Positions 35,896 to 43,034 of a DNA stretch of 64,000 nucleotides are shown in pieces. The stretch's first letter is position 1, and each line of letters opens with the position of its first letter. Position numbers and translations under genes: made by a program. The notes beneath the pieces were generated by a model. That model saw only the letters and a program-made list of their open reading frames with translations, was not told where the DNA came from and searched no databases. Source of the DNA: Micromonospora ureilytica (GTDB taxonomy: Bacteria; Actinomycetota; Actinomycetes; Mycobacteriales; Micromonosporaceae); assembly GCF_015751765.1 (NCBI RefSeq), contig NZ_JADOTX010000001.1:5270001-5334000 (forward strand), written 5' to 3'.

Positions 35896-36512
35896 GCAGC
35901 CGTGAGAAGCACCTCGTCGAACTCGTCGACGAGACCGGCAAGGCCCACGGCGAGACGACGGTCGCGGCCGCCCACCAACCCCCGGGGCAGCTGCACCGGG
36001 CCTTCTCGGTGTTGCTGGTGGACCCGGACGGCCAGGTGCTGCTCCAGCGCCGAGCCGCCGTCAAGACCCGGTTCCCGCTGCGCTGGGCCAACTCCTGCTG
36101 CGGCCACCCCCAGCCCGGGGAGTCGCTCGCCGAGGCCGCCAACCGGCGGCTGAGCGAGGAGTTGGGCGCGGGTCCGGTCGAGCTGACCGAGGTCGGCATC
36201 TACGTCTACTACGCCGAGGACCCGGCGACCGGCCGGGTCGAGTTCGAGTACGACCACGTGCTGCGAGGCGAGTTCCTGCCCAGCGCTCCGCTACTGCCGG
36301 ACCCGGACGAGGTGGCCGAGCTGCGGTGGGCCGATCCCAGCGCGTTGGAGACCGAGTTGAAGATCGACCCCCGGTCGTACGCGCCCTGGCTGGGCGGGGT
36401 GGTGAACCGGCTGCTACGCCCCTCGGGGTCCCGGTCGGGCGCAACCGACTCGGCCATGACCCCGCCCGGATCGTCGGCGGATGACACGGCGGAGCGGTCG
36501 GGTGGTCGATGA
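35892..36512 (+). CDS. idi: isopentenyl-diphosphate delta-isomerase, type 1
   Basis: A 206-residue Nudix-fold isomerase interconverting IPP and DMAPP. The active-site Cys is in WANSCCGHPQPGE, the Nudix-like Glu cluster in EAANRRLSEELG and a metal site in FEYDHVLRGEF. The C-terminal 25 residues are a polar extension. The ATG overlaps crtI and the 3' end overlaps the regulator gene by 32 bases, making a crtE-crtI-idi-regulator operon. Confidence 0.93.
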   Translation: MSSREKHLVELVDETGKAHGETTVAAAHQPPGQLHRAFSVLLVDPDGQVLLQRRAAVKTRFPLRWANSCCGHPQPGESLAEAANRRLSEELGAGPVELTEVGIYVYYAEDPATGRVEFEYDHVLRGEFLPSAPLLPDPDEVAELRWADPSALETELKIDPRSYAPWLGGVVNRLLRPSGSRSGATDSAMTPPGSSADDTAERSGGR

Positions 36513-37446
36513 GGCGCTGAGCGCGGGCGCGGTCGCACGCCGGCTGGGGGTCGCGGTCACGACCCTTCGTACCTGGCACCAGCGCTACGGGCTCGGGCCC
36601 AGCGAACACGTCCCCGGTCACCACCGCCGGTACACACCCACCGATCTGGCCCGCCTCGAGATCATGCGTCGACTCACCGCCGAGGGGGTGAGCCCCGCCG
36701 AGGCGGCCCGCTGGGCCCGCCAGGCTCCGGACCCGACGCCCAACGGCACCGTCGCCCCCACCCGGATCCACCCGACCGGCCGGGACGGCGGCGGCACCAT
36801 CCCGGTCGGCCGTGCCGGCCCCGCCGCGCGCGGACTGGCCCGGGCCGCCATGCGTCTGGACGCGGCGGCGATCAGCGAGACGATCGGGCACGCCCTGGCC
36901 GCCAGCGGGGTCGTCGCCACCTGGGAGGGACTGCTGCGCCCGGTGCTCGCCGGCATCGGTGAACGGCACGCCGCCACCGCCGGCCTGATCGACGTGGAAC
37001 ACCTGGTGTCGCGCTGCGTCTCCGAGGCGCTCGCGGCGGCCAGCCGGGCCAAGGTCCCCACCGGGCCGGCCCGGATCCTGCTCTCCTGCGCCGACGAGGA
37101 GCAGCACACCCTGCCGCTGGAGGCGTTGGCCGCGGCCCTCGCGGAGGCCGGTGTCAGCTACCGGATGCTCGGCGCCCGGGTGCCGGTGGCCGCTCTCGTC
37201 GAGGCGGTCAACCGGACCGGACCGGCCGCCGTGGTGCTCTGGTCGCACACCCGGGCCACCGCCGACCCGGTCCAACTCAGCGCGCTGCTCGCCGCACCCC
37301 GGCGCCCATTGCTGGTGCTCGCCGCCGGCCCCGGCTGGCGAGCCGACACGCTGCCCGCCGGGGTGGTGCGGCCGGTCGATCTGGCCGAGGCGGTCTCGCT
37401 CTCCGCCGCCGTCCGCGACTCCCTGGACCAGTCGAGGCGTGACTGA
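36481..37446 (+). CDS. MerR-family regulator with cobalamin-binding domain (CarH/LitR-like)
   Basis: A 321-residue regulator. A MerR-type winged helix (residues about 12-80, LSAGAVARRLGVAVTTLRTWHQRYG) is followed by a helical bundle with ERHAATAGLIDVEH and a Rossmann B12 domain beginning ILLSCADEEQHTLPLE (candidate cobalt-ligand His209). CarH proteins bind adenosylcobalamin in the dark, repress carotenoid genes as tetramers and release DNA when light breaks the Co-C bond. The bundle's W-x9-EH motif reads H163-x9-E173-H174, so the adenosyl-facing Trp is His. It is the last gene of the crt operon. The start is uncertain; a GTG seven or eight codons later is possible. Confidence 0.85.
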   Translation: MTRRSGRVVDEALSAGAVARRLGVAVTTLRTWHQRYGLGPSEHVPGHHRRYTPTDLARLEIMRRLTAEGVSPAEAARWARQAPDPTPNGTVAPTRIHPTGRDGGGTIPVGRAGPAARGLARAAMRLDAAAISETIGHALAASGVVATWEGLLRPVLAGIGERHAATAGLIDVEHLVSRCVSEALAAASRAKVPTGPARILLSCADEEQHTLPLEALAAALAEAGVSYRMLGARVPVAALVEAVNRTGPAAVVLWSHTRATADPVQLSALLAAPRRPLLVLAAGPGWRADTLPAGVVRPVDLAEAVSLSAAVRDSLDQSRRD

Positions 37447-37522
37447 TCGCACTGTCGCCGAGTGCCGGCGTGAACTACCGTCGGGCGGGTCCGGCTACCC
37501 CGACCCCTCCGGGAGCGAGCAG

Positions 37523-38305
37523 ATGCAAGCCCGCGCCGTCCTGGCGTCCGTCCTCGCCTTGGCGCTGGTCTTGTCCGGCTGTGCCCAGCCGGACCGCACC
37601 ATCGTCTCCGCCGGCCCTCCAAAGCCTGTGGAATCCACCACGCCGCCCACCCCGAAACCGCACCCCAGCGCCACCAAGCCGGCCAAGCCGCCACTGCGGC
37701 CACTGCCGGCCAAGCTCCCCGCCGGTCTGGGTCGCAACACCGGCGTACGCCCGGTGGCCCTGACGTTCGACGACGGGCCCAACCCAGCCTGGACGCCCAA
37801 GGTGCTCGACCAACTGAAGGCCGCCAAGGTGACAGCGACCTTCTGTGTCGTCGGTCGCGAGGTGCAGCGCCACCCGGAGTTGGTCCGGCGGATCGTCCGG
37901 GAGGGACACCAGCTCTGCAATCACAGCTGGCGACACGACCTCGATCTTGCCCGGCGACCCGTCGCCGAGATCCGGGCCGACCTGGACCGCACCAACAAGG
38001 CCATCCAGAAGGCCGTCCCCGGCGCGAAGGTGTCGTTCTACCGGCAGCCGGGCGGCCGGTGGACGTCGGAGGTGCTCGGGGTGGCCAAGGACCTCGGCAT
38101 GCGTCCGCTGCACTGGTCGGTCGACCCACAGGACTGGGACAAGCCCAGCGCGGCCACGATCGGCAAGCGAGTCCACGCCGCCACCCGCCCCGGCGGCATC
38201 GTCCTCCTGCACGACGGAGGCGGAAACCGGGCCGCGACGCTGGCCGCATGCCCGAAGTTGATCGCCGACCTGAAGAAGCGCTTCGGCATCACCCGGCTCC
38301 ACTAA
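37523..38305 (+). CDS. polysaccharide deacetylase lipoprotein (NodB homology)
   Basis: A 260-residue exported lipoprotein: signal peptide with lipobox LSGC (Cys20), a Pro/Lys-rich linker to about residue 70, then a NodB domain. All five motifs are present: TFDDGP (Asp83, Asp84), HSWRH (His134, His138 metal ligands), RQPGG, the VDPQDW region and IVLLHDGGG. It would deacetylate N-acetylated glycans, probably peptidoglycan, at the cell surface. ATG 37523 follows GGGAG. Confidence 0.92.
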   Translation: MQARAVLASVLALALVLSGCAQPDRTIVSAGPPKPVESTTPPTPKPHPSATKPAKPPLRPLPAKLPAGLGRNTGVRPVALTFDDGPNPAWTPKVLDQLKAAKVTATFCVVGREVQRHPELVRRIVREGHQLCNHSWRHDLDLARRPVAEIRADLDRTNKAIQKAVPGAKVSFYRQPGGRWTSEVLGVAKDLGMRPLHWSVDPQDWDKPSAATIGKRVHAATRPGGIVLLHDGGGNRAATLAACPKLIADLKKRFGITRLH

Positions 38306-38459
38306 AACTGCTCTGACCTGCGGTTTTGACCCGTCCCAAGCCCTTGCCGACACCGATTTTGTCGACCGACCGAGCATCACGTATGCTTTCCAAGCCTCCG
38401 GCGGGGCCGGATGGGAGCAAGTCCGCTTGAAGTTGCGAATGTGCAATGATGGCGGGGCC

Positions 38460-38532
38460 GCCCTCATCGTCTAGCGGCCCAGGACGCCGCCCTTTCAAGG
38501 CGGTAGCACGGGTTCGAATCCCGTTGGGGGCA
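38460..38532 (+). tRNA. tRNA-Glu (anticodon TTC)
   Basis: A 73-base cloverleaf: acceptor arms GCCCTCA and TGGGGGC (one G-T pair), D-arm with TCTAGC, anticodon stem CCGCC/GGCGG with loop CTTTCAA, and T-arm with GGTTCGAATCC. CCA is not encoded. Confidence 0.95.
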
Positions 38533-38533
38533 C

Positions 38534-38580
38534 GACCGGCGCAAGCCGGAGCAAGGCAAGACCGGCGCAAGCCGGAGCAA
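38534..38580 (+). repeat. two tandem 21-base units in the tRNA-Glu/tRNA-Asp spacer
   Basis: GACCGGCGCAAGCCGGAGCAA occurs at 38534-38554 and 38560-38580 (period 26). Each unit contains CCGGC-GCAA-GCCGG, a perfect five-bp stem capped by a GNRA-type tetraloop. They may be processing signals in a tRNA precursor. Confidence 0.6.
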
Positions 38581-38589
38581 CACAAGCTA

Positions 38590-38663
38590 GGTCCTGTGGA
38601 GCAGTTGGAGTGCTCGCCGCCCTGTCAAGGCGGAGGTCGCGGGTTCAAGTCCCGTCAGGACCG
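38590..38663 (+). tRNA. tRNA-Asp (anticodon GTC)
   Basis: A 74-base cloverleaf with acceptor arms GGTCCTG and CAGGACC, anticodon stem CCGCC/GGCGG with loop CTGTCAA, and T-arm GGGTTCAAGTCCC. It lies 57 bases after tRNA-Glu. Confidence 0.95.
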
Positions 38664-38762
38664 CAGCGCCGACGCCGCGCCTCGCGCGGCGTTCTGCGTA
38701 TCGGAGCAGGTCGCCTTGCCACCGGTTCGTCCGGTTGCCGGGTAGCATGAGCCGAGCGACAC

Positions 38763-38836
38763 GGCCAGGTAGCTCAGTTGGTACGAGCGTCCGACTGAAA
38801 ATCGGAAGGTCGGCGGTTCGACCCCGCCCCTGGCCA
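38763..38836 (+). tRNA. tRNA-Phe (anticodon GAA)
   Basis: A 74-base cloverleaf with acceptor arms GGCCAGG and CCTGGCC, D-arm TAGCTCAGTTGG, anticodon stem CCGA.../...TCGG around loop CTGAAAA, and T-arm with GGTTCGACCCC. It is followed by a terminator. Confidence 0.95.
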
Positions 38837-38860
38837 CATAGCCTTTCGCCGGGCTACAGA

Positions 38861-38902
38861 GGTCCCCACCAGCGGAAACGCAGGTGGGGATCTTGCTTTT
38901 TC
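38861..38902 (+). terminator. terminator after tRNA-Phe
   Basis: A ten-bp stem (GGTCCCCACC with GGTGGGGATC) and 12-base loop are followed by TTGCTTTTT, 25 bases after the tRNA end. Confidence 0.8.
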
Positions 38903-39129
38903 CGGCGCCACTGCCGGCACGCGCGAGCAGAGCGCCGCGACCCCGCGACATCGAGCGGCATGGCGCCGAATTGATTCCTCCAAGATCGTGCTCGATCCAG
39001 GAAACAGGGCCCTCCACCCGCGTGCGAGGCCACTACGTCGAGGATCGAGCATGATCATGCGAGAAGGATGTCCTGGCACCGCTGCCGGCGACGCTCGGAC
39101 GACAACCGCGAGCGGCGTCCCACGCACTA

Positions 39130-39177
39130 TCACCGAAACTGCTGCCTCCCGACCGGCTGAGGCAGCAGTTTCGGTGA
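39130..39177. repeat. perfect 19-bp inverted repeat
   Basis: TCACCGAAACTGCTGCCTC (39130-39148) and its exact complement (39159-39177) flank a ten-base loop. It lies 76 bases beyond the minus-strand gene's stop; no T-run follows on either strand, so an extragenic palindrome is as likely as a terminator. Confidence 0.65.
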
Positions 39178-39252
39178 AGATGCTCAGATCTTGGCGCCCT
39201 GTGCACGGCCACCCAGGTGAGACCGCCCCGCACAACGAGGAACGGCGCGGCG

Positions 39253-40389
39253 TCAGTGGTCGCGGCGACCCTGCGGGCGGTGCTGCGTCACGCTGCCCTG
39301 GATCGCCTCCCACACGCTCCGTCCGGCCTGTCGCAGCGTCTCCCCCGCCTGCTCGGCCAGCTGCGCCGCGCTCTGGGCTGCGGCCTGCGCGGCACCCGGC
39401 AGACCACCGTCCCCATCCCCGGACGGGCTCGGATCGGACGCAGTCGACCGACCTGGCTGGTTGCGGGTCTGCCCGGCCGCCGAACCCGCCGATCCCTCGG
39501 GGCGCCGCTGGTCCCGGCCCGCCCCTGCCGGGCGCTCTCCACCACCCGAGCCTTCGTGCTGCTTTTCCTCGGCATGACGTAGCCCCTCGTGCCGCTGGCC
39601 TTCCGGGCGGTGGCCACCTGGCGCGCCGGCCTCTGGCTGCTGGCCCTGTGGCTGCCGGCCCTCAGGGCGCCGCCCCTCCGACTGCGGGCCGTGCGGATGC
39701 GGGCCCTGCGGATGCGACTGGTCGGCTGACCCCGGGCCGCCAGCTCGCGGCCCGGGTCCACCGGCGTCCGGTGCCGACCCGACCGGACCCGCCCCGGATC
39801 GACCGGCATCCGCCCGATCAGAGTCCGACCGATGAGGGCCCGTCCGATCAGAGCCCGGCCGGCCAGAACTCGGTCGACCTGAGCTCGGCCCGTCGAAACC
39901 CAGTCGGTCGCGGTCGGCCACCGGGCTGGCCGCGCCGACCTGCCGGCCCGGCTCGTCGCGTACGCCGTCCGAGTGCCGACTCGACGCTTTGACCTCCGCT
40001 GCGCCCGCGGCCAACTGCTGGGCGCTGCGGTTCACATCGTCGACGGCGGTGCCGGCCGTACGCGCGAGCGCCTCGATGATGTGCGGGTTGTTGTCGAGCG
40101 TGTCGAGCGCCCGGCCCAGGATTCTGGTCAGCTGCTCCAACCGCACCCGCAGCTGCGCCTCGGCGTTCACCCCGTCGATGTTCAACTCGCCGCTGCTGAG
40201 GTGCACCCGTACGCCGGCGTCGACCTGGAGCAGGTTGGCCACCCGGGCCCGCAGCGACAGGTCGGCCTCCAAACCGTCGACCGCCAGCCGGATGGAGTCG
40301 ACGGAGACCTTCGGAATGTCGAGCAGGACGTCCGGGTTCCCGCTGTCGACGTTCCGGTCCGGCTCCCGCTGCTGCCCGCTCTCGCTCAT
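39253..40389 (-). CDS. hypothetical protein with low-complexity Gln/Gly/His/Pro middle
   Basis: A 378-residue protein from ATG 40389 (GGGAG upstream). Residues about 15-140 form an ordered region with LLDIPKVSVDSIRLAVDGLEADLSLRARV-type alternating pattern and HLSSGELNIDGV. Residues about 150-320 are a low-complexity stretch rich in Gly, Pro, Gln, His, Arg and Ser (GPHPHGPQSEGRRPEG and similar), and the end is an amphipathic Ala/Gln helix (AQAAAQSAAQLAEQAGE). I recognise no catalytic family. The ordered N-terminus may be a structural domain of actinobacteria. Confidence 0.7.
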   Translation of the reverse strand: MSESGQQREPDRNVDSGNPDVLLDIPKVSVDSIRLAVDGLEADLSLRARVANLLQVDAGVRVHLSSGELNIDGVNAEAQLRVRLEQLTRILGRALDTLDNNPHIIEALARTAGTAVDDVNRSAQQLAAGAAEVKASSRHSDGVRDEPGRQVGAASPVADRDRLGFDGPSSGRPSSGRPGSDRTGPHRSDSDRADAGRSGAGPVGSAPDAGGPGPRAGGPGSADQSHPQGPHPHGPQSEGRRPEGRQPQGQQPEAGAPGGHRPEGQRHEGLRHAEEKQHEGSGGGERPAGAGRDQRRPEGSAGSAAGQTRNQPGRSTASDPSPSGDGDGGLPGAAQAAAQSAAQLAEQAGETLRQAGRSVWEAIQGSVTQHRPQGRRDH

Positions 40390-40555
40390 GGTCTCCCGTC
40401 CCGCCTGCACACCGGCCCGGTGATCCGGGCCGTTCGGCGCGGTTACCCGCTTTCCGGCGGGGCATCCCGTCCGTGACGGCTCGACGACCCTCTGTCTGGA
40501 ACCGGGCACCGAGTGAAGCTGCACACCGAGGCATCAGCCGGTATGGTCCGGGCCT

Positions 40556-41083
40556 ATGGGACAGGAATTGACTGATCCGGCCGACATCCGGCAGGACGTC
40601 GGCCAGTTCTCTCTCCGGTGCAGCCTTCTCGTCCCGGGCTCGGCCGAGCACGCGTTCGCGGTCTTCACCGACGAGCTGACCGACTGGTGGGTGACCGAAT
40701 ACACCTGGTCCGGCCCGGACGCGCTGGCCGAGCTGGGCATGGAGCCGCGGACCGGCGGCATGCTCTACGAGTTGGGCCCGTACGGTTTCCGCGCCGACTG
40801 GGGGCGGGTGCTCACCTGGGATCCGCCTCGCCGGCTGGTCTTCGTCTGGCAGATCGGCCCCGACCGGGCACCGGTGCCGGACCCGGCCCGCGCGAGCGAG
40901 GTCGAGGTGCTGTTCCATTCCGAGGGGCCGGAACGCACCCGGGTCGAGTTGGAGCACCGGCACTTCGACAGGCACGGCGAGGCTGCCGAGGGTTACCGCA
41001 AGGCGCTCACCGCCGGCTGGCACGAGCTGCTCACCCGCTACGTCGCCACGGTGTCGCGGCACCGCCCCACCACGACGGCCTGA
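40556..41083 (+). CDS. SRPBCC (START/AHSA1-like) domain protein
   Basis: A 175-residue protein with the helix-grip pattern of AHSA1/SRPBCC proteins: CSLLVPGSAEHAFAVFTDELTDWW, then GGMLYELGPYGFRADWGRVLTWDPPRRLVFVWQIG and a C-terminal helix GWHELLTRYVA. Such proteins bind hydrophobic ligands; ligand unknown. It is convergent with the DUF2786 gene, 12 bases apart. Confidence 0.8.
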   Translation: MGQELTDPADIRQDVGQFSLRCSLLVPGSAEHAFAVFTDELTDWWVTEYTWSGPDALAELGMEPRTGGMLYELGPYGFRADWGRVLTWDPPRRLVFVWQIGPDRAPVPDPARASEVEVLFHSEGPERTRVELEHRHFDRHGEAAEGYRKALTAGWHELLTRYVATVSRHRPTTTA

Positions 41084-41095
41084 CGACCCACCGGA

Positions 41096-41800
41096 TCACC
41101 GACCGAGCCGCCGGTCGGCGGCGGCACCGCCGAGGTCCCGACCACCAAGGTTCGCGCGTTGGCCGGCTTCCGCCCCCGAGCCGAAGCCGGTGCCGCCCAA
41201 CCGGCGTGGCGGCGCGGTGCGCAGCCGCGGGTACTCCTCGGTGAGCCGACGCTGCACCCGGTCCGATCGGTCGACCAGCACCAGCGCCATCGACGGCGCG
41301 CCCGACTCGCTGGCCGCCGCCGACTCGGCCGCCCAGAGCCGACCTCCGACCACCTCGGCGAAGCCGGCCAGCCAGGAGCGTCGGAAGGCGGCGGGATGGT
41401 CGTCCGCCGGCACCTCGGTGGCGGCCAGGCCGTGCGCCGCCTGCACGAGCAGTGAGGTGAAGAGCAGGTCGACCCGTTCCAGGTCGCTGGCGAAGCCGAA
41501 GAGGTGCAGGGCGAAGCCGTTGCCCTGCCGACGGCGTACGCAGCGGCAGCGCAGGGGCTCGGCCACTGCGGCGAGCAGGCCGACCTTGTCGCGGGCGTAC
41601 GGGGCGACGACGTCCAGCACCCGATCGCCAACCGGGTCGGTGGTCGGGTCCCGGGCGGCGAGCAGCGCCCTGTCGACGCCGTAGCGGGCGATCAGCTCGG
41701 TCGCCTTGGCGGTGAACGCGGCCGACTCGGCAGGCGTGCAGGCCGGGTCCTCGGCCTGGGCCAACAGCTTGCGCACCTTGCTGAGCATGGCCTCGGACAT
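41096..41800 (-). CDS. DUF2786-domain protein
   Basis: A 234-residue protein starting at ATG 41800 (MSEAMLSKVRKLLAQAEDPACT). The N-terminal 40 residues match the DUF2786 helical domain (KVRKLLAQAEDP...EAAAFTAKATELIARYG pattern). The rest is a helical region with FALHLFGFASDLERVDLLFTSLL and a basic, Gly-rich end. Function unknown; no membrane segments. Confidence 0.75.
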   Translation of the reverse strand: MSEAMLSKVRKLLAQAEDPACTPAESAAFTAKATELIARYGVDRALLAARDPTTDPVGDRVLDVVAPYARDKVGLLAAVAEPLRCRCVRRRQGNGFALHLFGFASDLERVDLLFTSLLVQAAHGLAATEVPADDHPAAFRRSWLAGFAEVVGGRLWAAESAAASESGAPSMALVLVDRSDRVQRRLTEEYPRLRTAPPRRLGGTGFGSGAEAGQRANLGGRDLGGAAADRRLGR

Positions 41801-41855
41801 GCCTACAGAGCTACCACACGGGCCGGACATCATCGGGGCCGCGCCAGATTCAATC

Positions 41856-41865
41856 GATACGTATC
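41856..41865. promoter_or_regulatory. perfect palindrome in divergent promoter
   Basis: GATACGTATC lies between the DUF2786 gene and the secreted-protein gene, in an A/T-richer stretch 66 bases before the latter's start. A TetR-type operator or a promoter element is possible. Confidence 0.3.
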
Positions 41866-41931
41866 ATCGTCACGGTCGGATGATCAGTCCAATACGGACG
41901 GTCAGTTAACTGTTCTTGGAGGATCGAACGA

Positions 41932-42372
41932 ATGCCATCCCCGACCGCTCGCCTGCTCGCCGTCGCCACGGCCACCGCACTGCTCTCCACCGGCACGCCC
42001 GCGCTGGCGGAGCCGACAACAGCGACCACACCCGTCAGCTCCGGACCGAACGCGTTCGCCCCGCTCGCCACCTGTTACGGCGGGGCGGTCCGGTCGTACT
42101 TCGAGACCGGCCGCTACGGCGGCTCAGCCGGCCAGTACCGCACCACGACGCGCTGTCGCGACATCAACGTCCGCAACGCGAGCGTGTACGCCACCGAGGC
42201 GTGCGTGATCTTCGTCGACAAGACGAGTGCCTGTAACTACTGGACCTACCTGCCGGCCAACTCGGGCTGGATCACGGTGGCGACAAACGTCCGGGACGGC
42301 GTCAACTTCCGGGTCCGCTTCGAGAACCTGCGGTACGAGTACGAGCCGCTGATCGCGTACCACGCGTTCTGA
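41932..42372 (+). CDS. small secreted protein of unknown function
   Basis: A 146-residue exported protein: signal peptide with an Ala/Leu core ending ALA-EPTT, then a mature domain with four Cys (two likely disulfides: TCYGG, RCRDIN, EACVIF, SACNYW) and many Tyr/Arg. The ATG follows GGAGGATCGAACG. The compact Cys-containing beta-rich pattern resembles secreted inhibitors or lectin-like proteins, but no family is recognised. Confidence 0.7.
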   Translation: MPSPTARLLAVATATALLSTGTPALAEPTTATTPVSSGPNAFAPLATCYGGAVRSYFETGRYGGSAGQYRTTTRCRDINVRNASVYATEACVIFVDKTSACNYWTYLPANSGWITVATNVRDGVNFRVRFENLRYEYEPLIAYHAF

Positions 42373-42411
42373 CCGACCCCGCGCGGTCGCGGCGTCCGCC
42401 CCCCGACGGGC

Positions 42412-42476
42412 GCCGCGACCTGCCGACACAGCCGCGACCTGCCGACACAGCCGCGACCCGCCGGCACAGCCGCGGA
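42412..42476. repeat. 19-base tandem repeat
   Basis: GCCGCGACCTGCCGACACA occurs at 42412-42430 and 42431-42449 with no differences, a third copy with two changes at 42450-42468 and a partial fourth. It lies between two convergent genes, just 40 bases after the secreted-protein stop. Confidence 0.8.
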
Positions 42477-42488
42477 CCGGCTGACGCA

Positions 42489-42878
42489 TCACCCGGCGCG
42501 GCTGCGCAGGGTGGCGATCGTCGAACCGGCGAGTGTGAGCAGGCAGTCGGGGAGCAGCCCGTCGGCGGCCGCCGCGCCGAACAGCGCCTCGCCTGTCGGT
42601 TCGTCGCAATTCGCGTACGCACTGACGAAGCGGGCCACCCAGCGGGTGTCGTACCCGGCCTGATCGATCCCCGGAAAGTCGAGCGCCGCCCCGCTGGCCG
42701 TCGGCGCGTCACCGAGCATGGTCGCCGCCAGGCACCAGGCGACCCCGTACGCGCCGCTCAGGCCGGCCCGGTCGACGACCGCGTCGAACGCTCCCACCAC
42801 CGCGTCTCCATCGCCGGTCAGCGCCGAGCGGAGCACGGCGGCCGCGTCATCGAACGTCTGCTGTGGTAGGTCCGTCAC
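42489..42878 (-). CDS. hypothetical 129-residue protein
   Basis: GTG start at 42878; the product is a small acidic, Ala-rich, probably all-helical cytoplasmic protein (TFDDAAAVLRSALTGDGDAVV, then GVAWCLAATMLGDA). No signal peptide, membrane segment or known motif is visible. It is divergent from the binding-protein gene at 43035. Confidence 0.6.
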   Translation of the reverse strand: MTDLPQQTFDDAAAVLRSALTGDGDAVVGAFDAVVDRAGLSGAYGVAWCLAATMLGDAPTASGAALDFPGIDQAGYDTRWVARFVSAYANCDEPTGEALFGAAAADGLLPDCLLTLAGSTIATLRSRAG

Positions 42879-43034
42879 TCAGCGCACAGTAGGACGGATG
42901 GTCAAGCCCTCACAGCAACCGTCACTGTCCGTGTTCAACGCGAGCTACCTGCGCATTACGCCACCTCCACGGTCCCGCCGTCGGCTTCGGCACGCTAATG
43001 TGCGCAGCGGACCTTCGCCGGAGGAAGGACGACC

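Larger units (their letters stand above)
38837..39252. other. intergenic region rich in long inverted repeats
   Basis: Between tRNA-Phe and the convergent 378-residue gene. It holds the tRNA terminator, a 15-bp near-perfect inverted repeat (GATCGTGCTCGATCC at 38984-38998, GGATCGAGCATGATC at 39042-39056) and a perfect 19-bp repeat at 39130-39177. No coding frame with a credible ribosome site was found. Confidence 0.6.

Noticed and set aside
38460..38836. tRNA cluster as an integration site of a genomic island
   Set aside because: No integrase, direct repeat of a tRNA 3' end, or foreign-looking genes were found on either side.
42412..42476. Possible CRISPR array at the 19-base repeats
   Set aside because: Repeats are directly adjacent with no unique spacers, and no cas genes are present.
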